NCBI GenBank assembly: GCA_049116315.1
Contig: JAGDZD010000008.1
Coordinates: 124,001 to 188,000, forward strand
DNA length: 64,000 nucleotides
Direction: 5' to 3'
Origin: Thalassobius sp049116315
Lineage (GTDB): Bacteria > Pseudomonadota > Alphaproteobacteria > Rhodobacterales > Rhodobacteraceae
Below, in pieces: positions 49,162 to 56,535 of the stretch (its first letter is position 1; each line of letters begins with the position of its first letter). The position numbers and the translations under genes are program-made. Under the pieces are notes generated by a model. That model worked only from the letters and a program-made list of their open reading frames with translations. It did not search any database and was not told the origin of the DNA.

Positions 49162-49391
49162 TGGCGCTGTCGTACAAAGCACGCCGCCGCTTGTCGCTGC
49201 TGGTTCTGTTGGTTGGTTTGCCCGCCTACATTGTTGTCGTGGTGACGGTGATGAACCTGATCGGCAACTTGTCTTGGTGGATCAGCCTGCCGATCTATGT
49301 AGTCCTTGGTGTGGCGTGGATCTTCCCACTCAAGGCCGTGTTTATGGGCGTTGGTCAAGCGGACCCGGATGCGCCTGACGACGATCGCTGA
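49161..49391 (+). CDS. DUF2842 small membrane protein
   Basis: A 76-residue protein with two membrane helices (RLSLLVLLVGLPAYIVVVVTVMNLIG; WWISLPIYVVLGVAWIFPLKAVFMG) and a charged C-terminus (GQADPDAPDDDR). WIxxPxYxxxGxAWxxPLxxxxxGVGxxDP is the DUF2842 pattern, restricted to alphaproteobacteria. Function unknown. Coupled to purA; followed by a good terminator. Confidence 0.92.
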   Translation: MALSYKARRRLSLLVLLVGLPAYIVVVVTVMNLIGNLSWWISLPIYVVLGVAWIFPLKAVFMGVGQADPDAPDDDR

Positions 49392-49414
49392 TACGCTCTG
49401 ATCAATACGGAATA

Positions 49415-49440
49415 GCCGGGACAACGTTCCCGGCTTTTTC
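49415..49440 (+). terminator. purA-DUF2842 intrinsic terminator
   Basis: GCCGGGA (49415-49421) and TCCCGGC (49428-49434) form a 7-bp stem with a 6-nt loop followed by TTTTT. Classical Rho-independent terminator 23 bases after the stop. Confidence 0.92.
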
Positions 49441-49527
49441 ATGTCTGGCCTCAAGGGGCAGTAGATTTCGGCTGCGATGGAATGGGTTCGGATTGAGGCG
49501 CGTGATGCTTCGCCGAGCTGGCAGTGC

Positions 49528-50304
49528 TTAATCAGGACTGTGGCGGATGAAATGCGACCGCTGCGGCGCATCTGCTTTCAGCTGCCCGTCTTCGAACTCC
49601 GTGTCGGCGTTAAACGCCACCCGAGCCCGTGCTGGCAGGTCACGGATCGTATCTGCATGATCCTCAAGCAGCTGTGCCAACCGCGCCTCAAGTGCCGATT
49701 TGCGCGCGTCGCGGTGATAGCCGTGCACACCGTGCACCAGCTCTGCCTGCAACACATCAAACCCCAAATACCTGAAGGTATAGGCGAGGGGCCACAACAG
49801 CATATGGCTGTCGCCCTCTTTGCCGTTGTGCTGGCTCTCTGCGGCGCTTGATCCGGTTGAGACACAAAACAGCACCTGCTTGCCGCGAAAATCACCTTGG
49901 TCAAAGCGGCGCTCTGCGTCGTGCATCGCCCCATTGGCCAAGACCCGTTCACACCAGCCCTTAAGGACGGCAGGGGGGGAAAACCACCATAGTGGAAAAT
50001 GCAAAATGGTCAGATCGGCCGCGCGCAGCTTGGCCATCTCGGCGGTGACATCCTCAGCAAACCCCAGCGCGTTGCTGGCGGCCTCTTGTGCTTTCAGAAC
50101 ATCAAAAGGACGGCTGTGATAGCCGGGGTGGTTTTGCGGCCGTTCCACCGGATCAAACCCCGCCCCATATAGATCAGACCAAAGCACCTCATAGCCTTGT
50201 TCGGCCAGATATTTGCCCGAAGCCTTCGCCCAATGACCTGTAAAAGCATCGGCATCAGGATGGGTCAAAACAATGAGGGCGGTTTTGGAGGTAGAGGCGG
50301 GCAT
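49528..50304 (-). CDS. NAD(P)H-dependent quinone/flavin oxidoreductase (flavodoxin-like fold)
   Basis: A 258-residue protein of the NQO1/KefF/MdaB-like family: TALIVLTHPDADAFTGHWAKASGKYLAEQGYEVLWSDLYGAGFDPV, ADLTILHFPLWWFSPPAVLKGWCERVLANG (FPLWWFSxPAxLKGWxDRVF is the hallmark), and GKQVLFCVSTGSSAAES. It binds FMN or FAD and reduces quinones or related electrophiles using NAD(P)H. Monocistronic; start at ATG 50304. Confidence 0.93.
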   Translation of the reverse strand: MPASTSKTALIVLTHPDADAFTGHWAKASGKYLAEQGYEVLWSDLYGAGFDPVERPQNHPGYHSRPFDVLKAQEAASNALGFAEDVTAEMAKLRAADLTILHFPLWWFSPPAVLKGWCERVLANGAMHDAERRFDQGDFRGKQVLFCVSTGSSAAESQHNGKEGDSHMLLWPLAYTFRYLGFDVLQAELVHGVHGYHRDARKSALEARLAQLLEDHADTIRDLPARARVAFNADTEFEDGQLKADAPQRSHFIRHSPD

Positions 50305-50397
50305 TGGCGAACTGTCGCAGCAAAGCCGGGCGCAGACAACGACATTATGTCGACTGTTTCTGCACTGGGCAGTATCGCAATTCCAAAGGGAGGGAAG

Positions 50398-50472
50398 TGG
50401 TACTCCGTAGGGGAATTGAACCCCTCTTTCCAGGTTGAAAACCTGGCGTCCTAACCGATAGACGAACGGAGC
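50398..50472 (-). tRNA. tRNA-Glu (UUC anticodon)
   Basis: The minus strand folds as a cloverleaf: acceptor GCTCCGT (50466-50472) pairs with ACGGAGT (50402-50408, first pair G-U), anticodon stem CCAGG/CCTGG with loop TTTTCAA, so anticodon TTC; T-arm GAGGGGTTCAATTCCCCT. The D-arm TTCGTCTATCGGTTAGGAC is typical of tRNA-Glu. CCA is encoded (50398-50400). Confidence 0.95.
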
Positions 50473-50489
50473 ACTCTTGGTGTGACGCG

Positions 50490-50518
50490 TCTTTAATCAA
50501 AGCCTTAGAGTCGCGCAA
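50490..50518 (-). promoter_or_regulatory. Possible sigma-70 promoter of tRNA-Glu
   Basis: On the minus strand TTGCGC (50513-50518) and TAAAGA (50490-50495) are 17 bases apart, and the tRNA begins 18 bases downstream, including a GACGCGTC palindrome. Plausible -35/-10 boxes for a tRNA gene; not tested. Confidence 0.4.
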
Positions 50519-50629
50519 GAAGAAAATGTAGATGCCATGCGATTTTTTTGAAACGGCGAAAATAGGCGGGAAAAATTCGGGCCACAGCGGGAAAATGACC
50601 CTGCCAAATCCCACCCTTTGACGCCGGGG

Positions 50630-52384
50630 TCAGGCCTCGGCCGCATCCTCAAGACGCAGCTGCACGGACTGACGTCCCCCCCAGCTGTTGATTTCCAAAC
50701 GCCCCGCCAAATGAAAGCGCGCGCCGCCGTGTTCCATCAAACGCGGCCCCAATGCGCCATCAAAGGCCCCAAAGCAAATCGCATCAATCCGGGCGCCCAT
50801 GCCATCACCAAAACTGATCTTGAGATGGGCATCGCCAACGCGTTTGGCGAACTTGATTTCCACATCAGGAAACACAAAGCGCGGGGCAGGGGCGCCAGCC
50901 CCAAAAGGACCCGCCTTTTCGATCTGCTCAACCAGATCCACCTGCGCCGCGCCCGGCATCAACACGCCGTCCAAGCGCAAGTCCGCAGGTCCAGCCTCTC
51001 CGGCCCCCTGCTTGGCCAACAAGGCGCTTAACCGCTCCATTGCGGCGTCCAACTGGTCGCGCGCCACGGTTAACCCTGCGGCCATCTTGTGACCGCCGCC
51101 CTTCAGCAACAGGCCTTCGCTGACCAGACGCTGGATGCTGGCGCCCAGATCCACGCCGCTGATCGAGCGCCCAGACCCTTTGCCTTCTTCACCGTCCAGA
51201 CCAATGACAATGGCGGGCCGATTGGTGGCGTCTTTCAGGCGGCTGGCAACAATGCCCACCACACCGGGATGCCAGCCTTCTCCGGCGGCCCAAACCAGCG
51301 GCGCGTCCAGACCGCGCTCTTCGGCCTGCTCCATCGCGGCGGCGCGCACGGCCGTTTCAATATCGCGGCGCTCTTTGTTCAACATGTCCAAACGGTCTGC
51401 CATCGCACCAGCTTCCACTGGATTGTCGGTCGACAACAAGCGCGCCCCCAGATCCGCCGCCCCAATGCGCCCCCCGGCATTGACCCGTGGACCCAGCAGA
51501 AACCCAAGATGATAAGAATTGGGCGCCTGATCCATCTTGGCCACATCTGACAAGGCCACGACGCCGGGGCGCGCCCGCCGAGCCATGACTTTCAACCCTT
51601 GGCGCACCAATGCCCGGTTCACCCCAATCAACGGCGCCACATCGGCCACGGTGGCCAAAGCCACCAAATCCAACATCGCCATCAAATCCGGGCCCTTGGC
51701 CCCGTCTTCGCGCATCTGTCGATTGGCTTCGACCAACATCAAAAACACCACTGCCGCCGCACAAAGATGCGCCAGCTCACCCGTTTCATCCTGTCGGTTC
51801 GGGTTCACAACCGCATGGCATTGGGGCAGGGTTTCCCCGCCGAGGTGGTGATCAAGCACCACCACATCCGCGCCCTTGGCCGCGGCAATCGGCTCATGAC
51901 TGAGCGTGCCGCAATCCACACAGACAATCAGGTCGTGATCAGCTGCCAAACGGGCCATCGCCGCCTCATTGGGACCATAGCCTTCGTCAATACGATCCGG
52001 CACATAAAGCGTCGCGGCTTGACCCATTTGGCGCAGCCAGTCGATCAACAAGGCCGCTGACGTGCCACCATCCACATCATAATCGGCAAAGACGGCAATG
52101 CGCTGGCGCTGCTTTAACGCCAGCAAAAACCGCTCAGCGGCCTTTTCCATATCCTTAAGCGACCGCGGATCGGGCAATAAATCCCGCAGTTGCGGCTCCA
52201 GAAAAGCCGCCGCCTCATGCGGCTCGACGCCACGGCGCGCCAAAGTCTGACACAACGACATCGGCAAAGCGGTCTGCTGGCGCATTGCTTCCGCCTGACG
52301 CTCCAGCTCCGCGCCCGGTCCAACCCACCGGCGCCCCTTTAAAGAGCTTTCAACACCCAGATAGGCTCGTTGTCCGTCACTCAT
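50630..52384 (-). CDS. recJ: Single-strand-specific 5'-3' exonuclease RecJ
   Basis: A 584-residue DHH-superfamily nuclease for recombination and mismatch repair. Motifs: IAVFADYDVDGGTSAALLIDWL (motif I), LIVCVDCGTLSH, DVVVLDHHLGG (DHH, residues about 177-179), CAAAVVFLML, the DHHA1 domain (ATVADVAPLIGVNRALVRQGLKVM ... GPRVNAGGRIG) and a late GGGHKMAAG glycine loop. The C-terminal OB-like domain is present. A GGAGTATTT-type repeat lies just ahead of the start codon. It follows hom in the same direction. Confidence 0.96.
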   Translation of the reverse strand: MSDGQRAYLGVESSLKGRRWVGPGAELERQAEAMRQQTALPMSLCQTLARRGVEPHEAAAFLEPQLRDLLPDPRSLKDMEKAAERFLLALKQRQRIAVFADYDVDGGTSAALLIDWLRQMGQAATLYVPDRIDEGYGPNEAAMARLAADHDLIVCVDCGTLSHEPIAAAKGADVVVLDHHLGGETLPQCHAVVNPNRQDETGELAHLCAAAVVFLMLVEANRQMREDGAKGPDLMAMLDLVALATVADVAPLIGVNRALVRQGLKVMARRARPGVVALSDVAKMDQAPNSYHLGFLLGPRVNAGGRIGAADLGARLLSTDNPVEAGAMADRLDMLNKERRDIETAVRAAAMEQAEERGLDAPLVWAAGEGWHPGVVGIVASRLKDATNRPAIVIGLDGEEGKGSGRSISGVDLGASIQRLVSEGLLLKGGGHKMAAGLTVARDQLDAAMERLSALLAKQGAGEAGPADLRLDGVLMPGAAQVDLVEQIEKAGPFGAGAPAPRFVFPDVEIKFAKRVGDAHLKISFGDGMGARIDAICFGAFDGALGPRLMEHGGARFHLAGRLEINSWGGRQSVQLRLEDAAEA

Positions 52385-52398
52385 CTGGTGCCCCCGCC

Positions 52399-52426
52399 CT
52401 TCATCTTGCCCAAAATACTCCCGCCG
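52399..52426 (-). repeat. GGAGTATTT/CAAGATGAAG-type repeat, copy C
   Basis: On the minus strand: GGGAGTATTTTGGGCAAGAT followed by GAAG, in the hom-recJ gap and ending 14 bases before the recJ start codon. It matches copies at 35060 (-) and 40548 (+). Confidence 0.62.
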
Positions 52427-52469
52427 AAGACCTCCGCTGTTGCCAGCTTTGCCCCATTACCGAGTCTAC

Positions 52470-53756
52470 TCAGGCGGTTTCGATGCGCAAGGCCACCGGT
52501 TCTTCGGCAATCACATCGGTTTTGGCAAATTCACCCAAAGCTGTGTCCAGATCAGCCCGTGTGGTTTTATGGGTGACAATCAACACTGGCGCATTGTCAT
52601 CCACATGGCTGTATTGGCGCATGCGGTCGATCGAAACACCGGCTTCGCCCAAAAGGGCAGCAATTTTGGCCAAGGCGCCCGGTTTGTCCTTGAGGCCCAT
52701 GCGCAAATAGTAAGGCGCTGCCAAAGCGGATTTGGCACGCGGTGCGGGTGTCAAACTTTCTGCGGGTTGGCCAAAGACCGGGATCCGCAGGCCGCGTGCA
52801 ATATCACAGATGTCGCCCATAACCGCGCTGGCGGTTGGACCTTCACCGGCCCCGGCGCCGCGCAGCACTGTTTGACCCACGTGATTGCCTTCGACCACCA
52901 CCATATTGGTGCCGCCGTCCAATTGCCCCAATGGGCTGGTTGCGGGGACCAAACAGGGGGACATGCGTTGTTCCAGCCCACGTCCTGTCATCTGGGCCAC
53001 GCCCAGCAATTTTATGCGAAAGCCCATGTCCGCAGCCTGGCGGATATCTTCGATGCTGATGCGCTGAATGCCTTCCAGCTCGACACCGTCGAAATCGATC
53101 TTGGTGCCAAAAGCGATAGAGGACAGGATCGCCAGCTTGTGACCCGCGTCGATGCCACCCACGTCAAGGTTCGGATCCGCTTCGAGATAGCCAAGCTTGT
53201 CGGCCTCATCAAACAAAGCGTTATAACCTTGGCCGGTGGCCTCCATCCGGGTGAGGATATAGTTACACGTGCCGTTCATCACACCCATCACGCGGGTGAT
53301 CTCATTGCCGGCCAAGCCTTCGCACAGCGATTTGATAATTGGGATGCCGCCGGCCACCGCCGCTTCATAGCGGATGACTTGCCCGTTGGCTTCGGCTTGT
53401 TGCGCCAAGGCATGTCCGTGGTGGGCCAACAGCGCTTTGTTGGCGGTGACAACATCTTTGCCAGCAGATAGCGCGGCTTCGGTTGCTGCTTTGGCAGGCC
53501 CATCCGAGCCCCCCATCAGCTCAACAAACACGTCCACATCGTCGCGTTTGGCCAAAGCCACTGGGTCATCTTCCCAGGCATAGCTGTCCAGTGCGACGCC
53601 GCGATCTTTGCTGCGTGAGCGGGCTGAAACAGCCGAGATCACCACGTCCCGCCCGGTTCGGGCGCTCAGAAGGGCAGCTTGTTGGCGGACAATTTTAACA
53701 ACGCCGACACCCACGGTGCCCAATCCTGCGATGCCGAGGCGCAATGGTTGGCTCAT
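52470..53756 (-). CDS. hom: Homoserine dehydrogenase
   Basis: A 428-residue enzyme converting aspartate semialdehyde to homoserine for Thr and Met synthesis. LRLGIAGLGTVGVGVVKIV is the NAD(P) motif, KDVVTANKALLAHHG and YEAAVAGGIPIIKSLCEGLAGNEITRVMGVMNGTCNYIL the catalytic region, and YYLRMGLKDKPGALAKIAALLGEAGVSIDRM the C-terminal regulatory ACT domain that allows feedback control by threonine. Start 53756 by family and by AGGAG upstream. Confidence 0.97.
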   Translation of the reverse strand: MSQPLRLGIAGLGTVGVGVVKIVRQQAALLSARTGRDVVISAVSARSRSKDRGVALDSYAWEDDPVALAKRDDVDVFVELMGGSDGPAKAATEAALSAGKDVVTANKALLAHHGHALAQQAEANGQVIRYEAAVAGGIPIIKSLCEGLAGNEITRVMGVMNGTCNYILTRMEATGQGYNALFDEADKLGYLEADPNLDVGGIDAGHKLAILSSIAFGTKIDFDGVELEGIQRISIEDIRQAADMGFRIKLLGVAQMTGRGLEQRMSPCLVPATSPLGQLDGGTNMVVVEGNHVGQTVLRGAGAGEGPTASAVMGDICDIARGLRIPVFGQPAESLTPAPRAKSALAAPYYLRMGLKDKPGALAKIAALLGEAGVSIDRMRQYSHVDDNAPVLIVTHKTTRADLDTALGEFAKTDVIAEEPVALRIETA

Positions 53757-53854
53757 CTGGCTCTCCTGAGTAACAGTAATGATCGAAAGGCGATGTAGCG
53801 GGTCTTGCCCCATGGTGCAACGCGCCAAGTGCCCGAAAGTCGTGGGCTGTGGTG

Positions 53855-54106
53855 CTACTGCCCGTTTTCTTGGCGCAAGCGGCGCGCCCTTGCACGCAAA
53901 GCGGCCGCGCGGTTTTGCAAGCTGGTGGCCGTGTCCTCGCTCACTTCGATTTGATCGGCAGCCGCCAGCAAACCGTCCAGCGGCGCCAGTTTTGGATAGG
54001 GGGCGTGTTGGTTTTCGACAGACAGGCTATCCTTGATTTCAACCGGCGCGCACTGTGCAAGGGGTATCACCAAGGCACAAAAGGTCAGAGCAAGCGGAAG
54101 GCGCAT
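53855..54106 (-). CDS. Small putative lipoprotein (83 aa)
   Basis: An 83-residue precursor: MRLPLALTFCALVIPLAQCAPV has a lipobox-like LAQC (Cys19) after a hydrophobic stretch. The mature part is acidic then strongly basic (LQNRAAALRARARRLRQENGQ), with a helical C-terminus. No family recognised. It lies upstream of hom on the same strand, about 98 bases apart. Moderate support: signal, start codon and codon pattern are coherent. Confidence 0.6.
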   Translation of the reverse strand: MRLPLALTFCALVIPLAQCAPVEIKDSLSVENQHAPYPKLAPLDGLLAAADQIEVSEDTATSLQNRAAALRARARRLRQENGQ

Positions 54107-54249
54107 CAGAGGATCCTATTGAAGTCTGTGTCTGTCTTGCCGCGTCAAAACAGGAATAGCAAGCGCTTTGGGCAGGCTTGTGAACGGGTATGGTGGTCAT
54201 TTACAAAGGTTTGAGAGTGCCAAAGAGCAGGTGTAAATGGTTCTATGAT

Positions 54250-54265
54250 CTGAACATTTGTTCAG
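54250..54265. promoter_or_regulatory. Perfect palindrome, probable operator of the adjacent TetR gene
   Basis: CTGAACATTTGTTCAG is a perfect 7-bp inverted repeat with a 2-nt centre, ending 13 bases before the TetR start codon. This is the position and size expected of an autoregulatory TetR site. Confidence 0.75.
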
Positions 54266-54278
54266 TTAGATTGGCGCT

Positions 54279-54866
54279 ATGGCACGTACAGCAGGTTCAC
54301 ATTCCGACATCACCGGCCCGCGGATTCAGTCCGCTGCCCTCAAGCTTTTTGCGCAGCATGGCTATGCGGCAGTTTCGATGCGTCAGATCGCCAAAGAGGT
54401 GGGGGTTCAGGCCGGTGCATTGTACAACTACACCCCCGACAAACAATCACTGCTCTTTGATTTGATGCGCAGCCATATGACCGAGTTGCTTGAAGCACGC
54501 AGCGCCCAGCAGCTGTCGCCTGATCCCACAGCGCGACTAGAAAACTTCTGTCGGTTTCACATTCGCCATCACCTGCAACGCCCCGAGGCGGTTTTCATAT
54601 CCTATATGGAGTTGCGCAATCTCAGCCCGGAAAACTTCACCGCGATCGAAGTGTTGCGCCGCGCTTACGAAGGCGAGTTGGAGACCATCTTGCGCGAAGG
54701 CGCAGAGCAGGGCGATTTTGCCCTAAAAGATCTGCGCATTGCGACCATGGCGGTGATTGCGATGCTGACCGGGGTCACCACGTGGTATCAACATGATGGG
54801 CGCCTGAGCATCGACCAAGTTGAGACGGTTTATTGGGATATGGTTGCGAAATCCGTCAAAGGCTAA
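54279..54866 (+). CDS. TetR/AcrR-family transcriptional regulator
   Basis: A 195-residue regulator: TetR helix-turn-helix (PRIQSAALKLFAQHGYAAVSMRQIAKEVGVQAGALYNYTPDKQSLLFDLM, residues about 14-62) and a helical ligand domain (FHIRHHLQRPEAVFISYMELRNLSPENF) resembling regulators of acyl-CoA or fatty-acid metabolism. No adjacent catabolic gene is present in the window, so its regulon lies elsewhere. Confidence 0.92.
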   Translation: MARTAGSHSDITGPRIQSAALKLFAQHGYAAVSMRQIAKEVGVQAGALYNYTPDKQSLLFDLMRSHMTELLEARSAQQLSPDPTARLENFCRFHIRHHLQRPEAVFISYMELRNLSPENFTAIEVLRRAYEGELETILREGAEQGDFALKDLRIATMAVIAMLTGVTTWYQHDGRLSIDQVETVYWDMVAKSVKG

Positions 54867-54956
54867 GCCTCTACCCAACATTCCGGACTCGCATTGACGT
54901 CGATCTATCGTTAAGTGCTGCAAAACTGCGATCACGAGATGGCTTAGGGGATGGGC

Positions 54957-55451
54957 ATGAGCGAAGAGAATACACAAAGCGAAGTTTTGGCCGAAGTAGA
55001 GGCCTCAGCTGGGCGTCGGTTTATGGCGCTGATCATGCTGATGGGGCTTGGCGCTTTGCTGATCTACCTTGGGTTCACCTCGCCACCAGCCACGCTCATG
55101 CTACAATTGTTCCTGATTTTGCTGGGCGGCGCGGTTCTGGCGCTTGGCGTTGGCTTGCAACGGGCAACGCGCCACAAGCTGATCCTGACCGAAGAGGGGC
55201 TTTATGACAGTGACGCCGGGCTGGTTGTGGCCTTGGCTGACGTTGCTGCGGTTGAGCGCGGCACCTTTGCCTTTAAGCCGTCCCATGGGTTTATGGTGCG
55301 GCTGAACACCTCTCAGAAAGGGGCGTGGCGCCCAGGTCTGTGGTGGCGCTTTGGCCGTCGTTTGGGCATTGGTGGCGTGACACCGGGCCCGCAGGCCCGG
55401 ATCATGGCGGATATCATGCAGGCCCTATTGGCCAGCGACCCCGACGCTTAA
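54957..55451 (+). CDS. Conserved hypothetical membrane protein (2 TM)
   Basis: A 164-residue protein: an acidic N-terminus, two membrane helices (RFMALIMLMGLGALLIYLGF; LMLQLFLILLGGAVLALGVGL) and a soluble C-terminal beta-rich domain (HKLILTEEGLYDSDAGLVVALADVAAVERGTFAFKPSHGFMVRLN), which looks like a small PH-like domain. ATG 54957 follows AGGGG at a better distance than ATG 54951. Convergent overlap of 4 bases with the TadE-like gene. Confidence 0.75.
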   Translation: MSEENTQSEVLAEVEASAGRRFMALIMLMGLGALLIYLGFTSPPATLMLQLFLILLGGAVLALGVGLQRATRHKLILTEEGLYDSDAGLVVALADVAAVERGTFAFKPSHGFMVRLNTSQKGAWRPGLWWRFGRRLGIGGVTPGPQARIMADIMQALLASDPDA

Positions 55452-56005
55452 CTGTCAAACACCAACTGTGGCGCAAAACGTGGGCTGGTGAAGCTGATGT
55501 TATAGATGGTCTGCTGGCTGAGCCCCACGTCAAAGATCGGCGTGTGGGTGGTCCAGGTTTCCACAATGATGATGCGCTCGTTGTCCATCATGGTGGGCAG
55601 GCTGTCGGACATCGCGTTCAACGTGGTTTGGCTGTGCGCCGACGCTGTTGACCGCGCCTCGGACCAATCCAGTTTGAATTTGTTGTCTTCTTCATCCCAC
55701 ATCGCAACGGTGATGCGCATCCGTGGTGTCGAGTCCGGTTCGACCATGAAGGTGAACAAGGACTGCATGCCATCCACATAGCTGTCCGTGATCGCTTCGG
55801 TTTCGCGCGACAGGACATCACCCATAGTGTAGTTGGCTTTGACGTTGATGCTGTGTTGGTGGTTTGCATCAAAGTAGACGTAGCTGGCCGTCAGTGTCCA
55901 AAACAAGACCGGCAGTACAATCACCGTTTCCACCGCCACAGTGCCGCGTGTGTCTTGGGCAAAGCGTTTCAGGGCCGCTTTTGCATGCGTAAAGAAAGTC
56001 ATCAT
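55448..56005 (-). CDS. TadE/TadG-like pseudopilin-type protein
   Basis: A 185-residue protein: a short basic leader (HAKAALKRFAQDTRG) precedes TVAVETVIVLPVLFWTLTASYVYFDA, a single N-terminal membrane helix with the conserved Glu five residues after the Gly, as in TadE-type pseudopilins cut by a TadV-like prepilin peptidase. The rest is periplasmic. Last gene of a three-gene operon; the ATG overlaps the stop of the previous gene (ATGA). Likely supports Tad/Flp pilus assembly or secretion, although no tad ATPase genes are in the window. Confidence 0.82.
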   Translation of the reverse strand: MMTFFTHAKAALKRFAQDTRGTVAVETVIVLPVLFWTLTASYVYFDANHQHSINVKANYTMGDVLSRETEAITDSYVDGMQSLFTFMVEPDSTPRMRITVAMWDEEDNKFKLDWSEARSTASAHSQTTLNAMSDSLPTMMDNERIIIVETWTTHTPIFDVGLSQQTIYNISFTSPRFAPQLVFDS

Positions 56006-56535
56006 TTTGGCTCCTGAACAAAGGCCGATGTTGCAACCAGCGCGTATTGACCAGCTTCATCGGTGGGCAGTTGCTTGCCCAGCCCAGCGGCCGGGAACAC
56101 AGGGTCCACCTTGGCGCACACGCGCAACAACATCAGTTCGTTTTCCTGACCGTTTTCAAAATTGCGCACCGGGTTCACATCAACCGAAGCGTCGCTACAG
56201 TCCACCGCCGACAGGGGGGAACTCCAGTTGCGCGGGTCAAGCTGCACCATTTCCAAACGCAGGCTGTTTTCACAATCGTGGATGATGGGGGCAATTTCGC
56301 AGATCTGCGATTTGATCTCATCATGTTGCGGGGCCGCGCCAGTGCTTAGGCGGATATCGCGCACCACTTGATCCAGCGCCCGTTCCAGCGAAGCTTCGCG
56401 CACCGTGATTGCCCCAAGTTCAAAGGCCATGGCCAGCAGGACAAACAGGATTGGGAAGACCACAACAAATTGAACGGTGGCGTTGCCGTCTTCGTCCCGG
56501 CGAAAGCGGGTGATTAGGGATTTGAACTGGGTCAT
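56002..56535 (-). CDS. tadE: TadE-like pseudopilin
   Basis: A 177-residue protein: ITRFRRDEDGNATVQFVVVFPILFVLLAMAFELG carries the basic leader, the Gly cleavage region and the membrane helix of TadE-family minor pilins. The periplasmic domain has paired Cys (SQICEIAPIIHDCENS; AVDCSD; LRVCAKV), probably in disulfides. Middle gene of the operon; start overlaps the TadG stop (ATGA) and stop overlaps the next start. Confidence 0.85.
   Translation of the reverse strand: MTQFKSLITRFRRDEDGNATVQFVVVFPILFVLLAMAFELGAITVREASLERALDQVVRDIRLSTGAAPQHDEIKSQICEIAPIIHDCENSLRLEMVQLDPRNWSSPLSAVDCSDASVDVNPVRNFENGQENELMLLRVCAKVDPVFPAAGLGKQLPTDEAGQYALVATSAFVQEPK

Noticed and set aside
52440..53471. 343-residue plus-strand frame opposite hom
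   Set aside because: Shadow of homoserine dehydrogenase.
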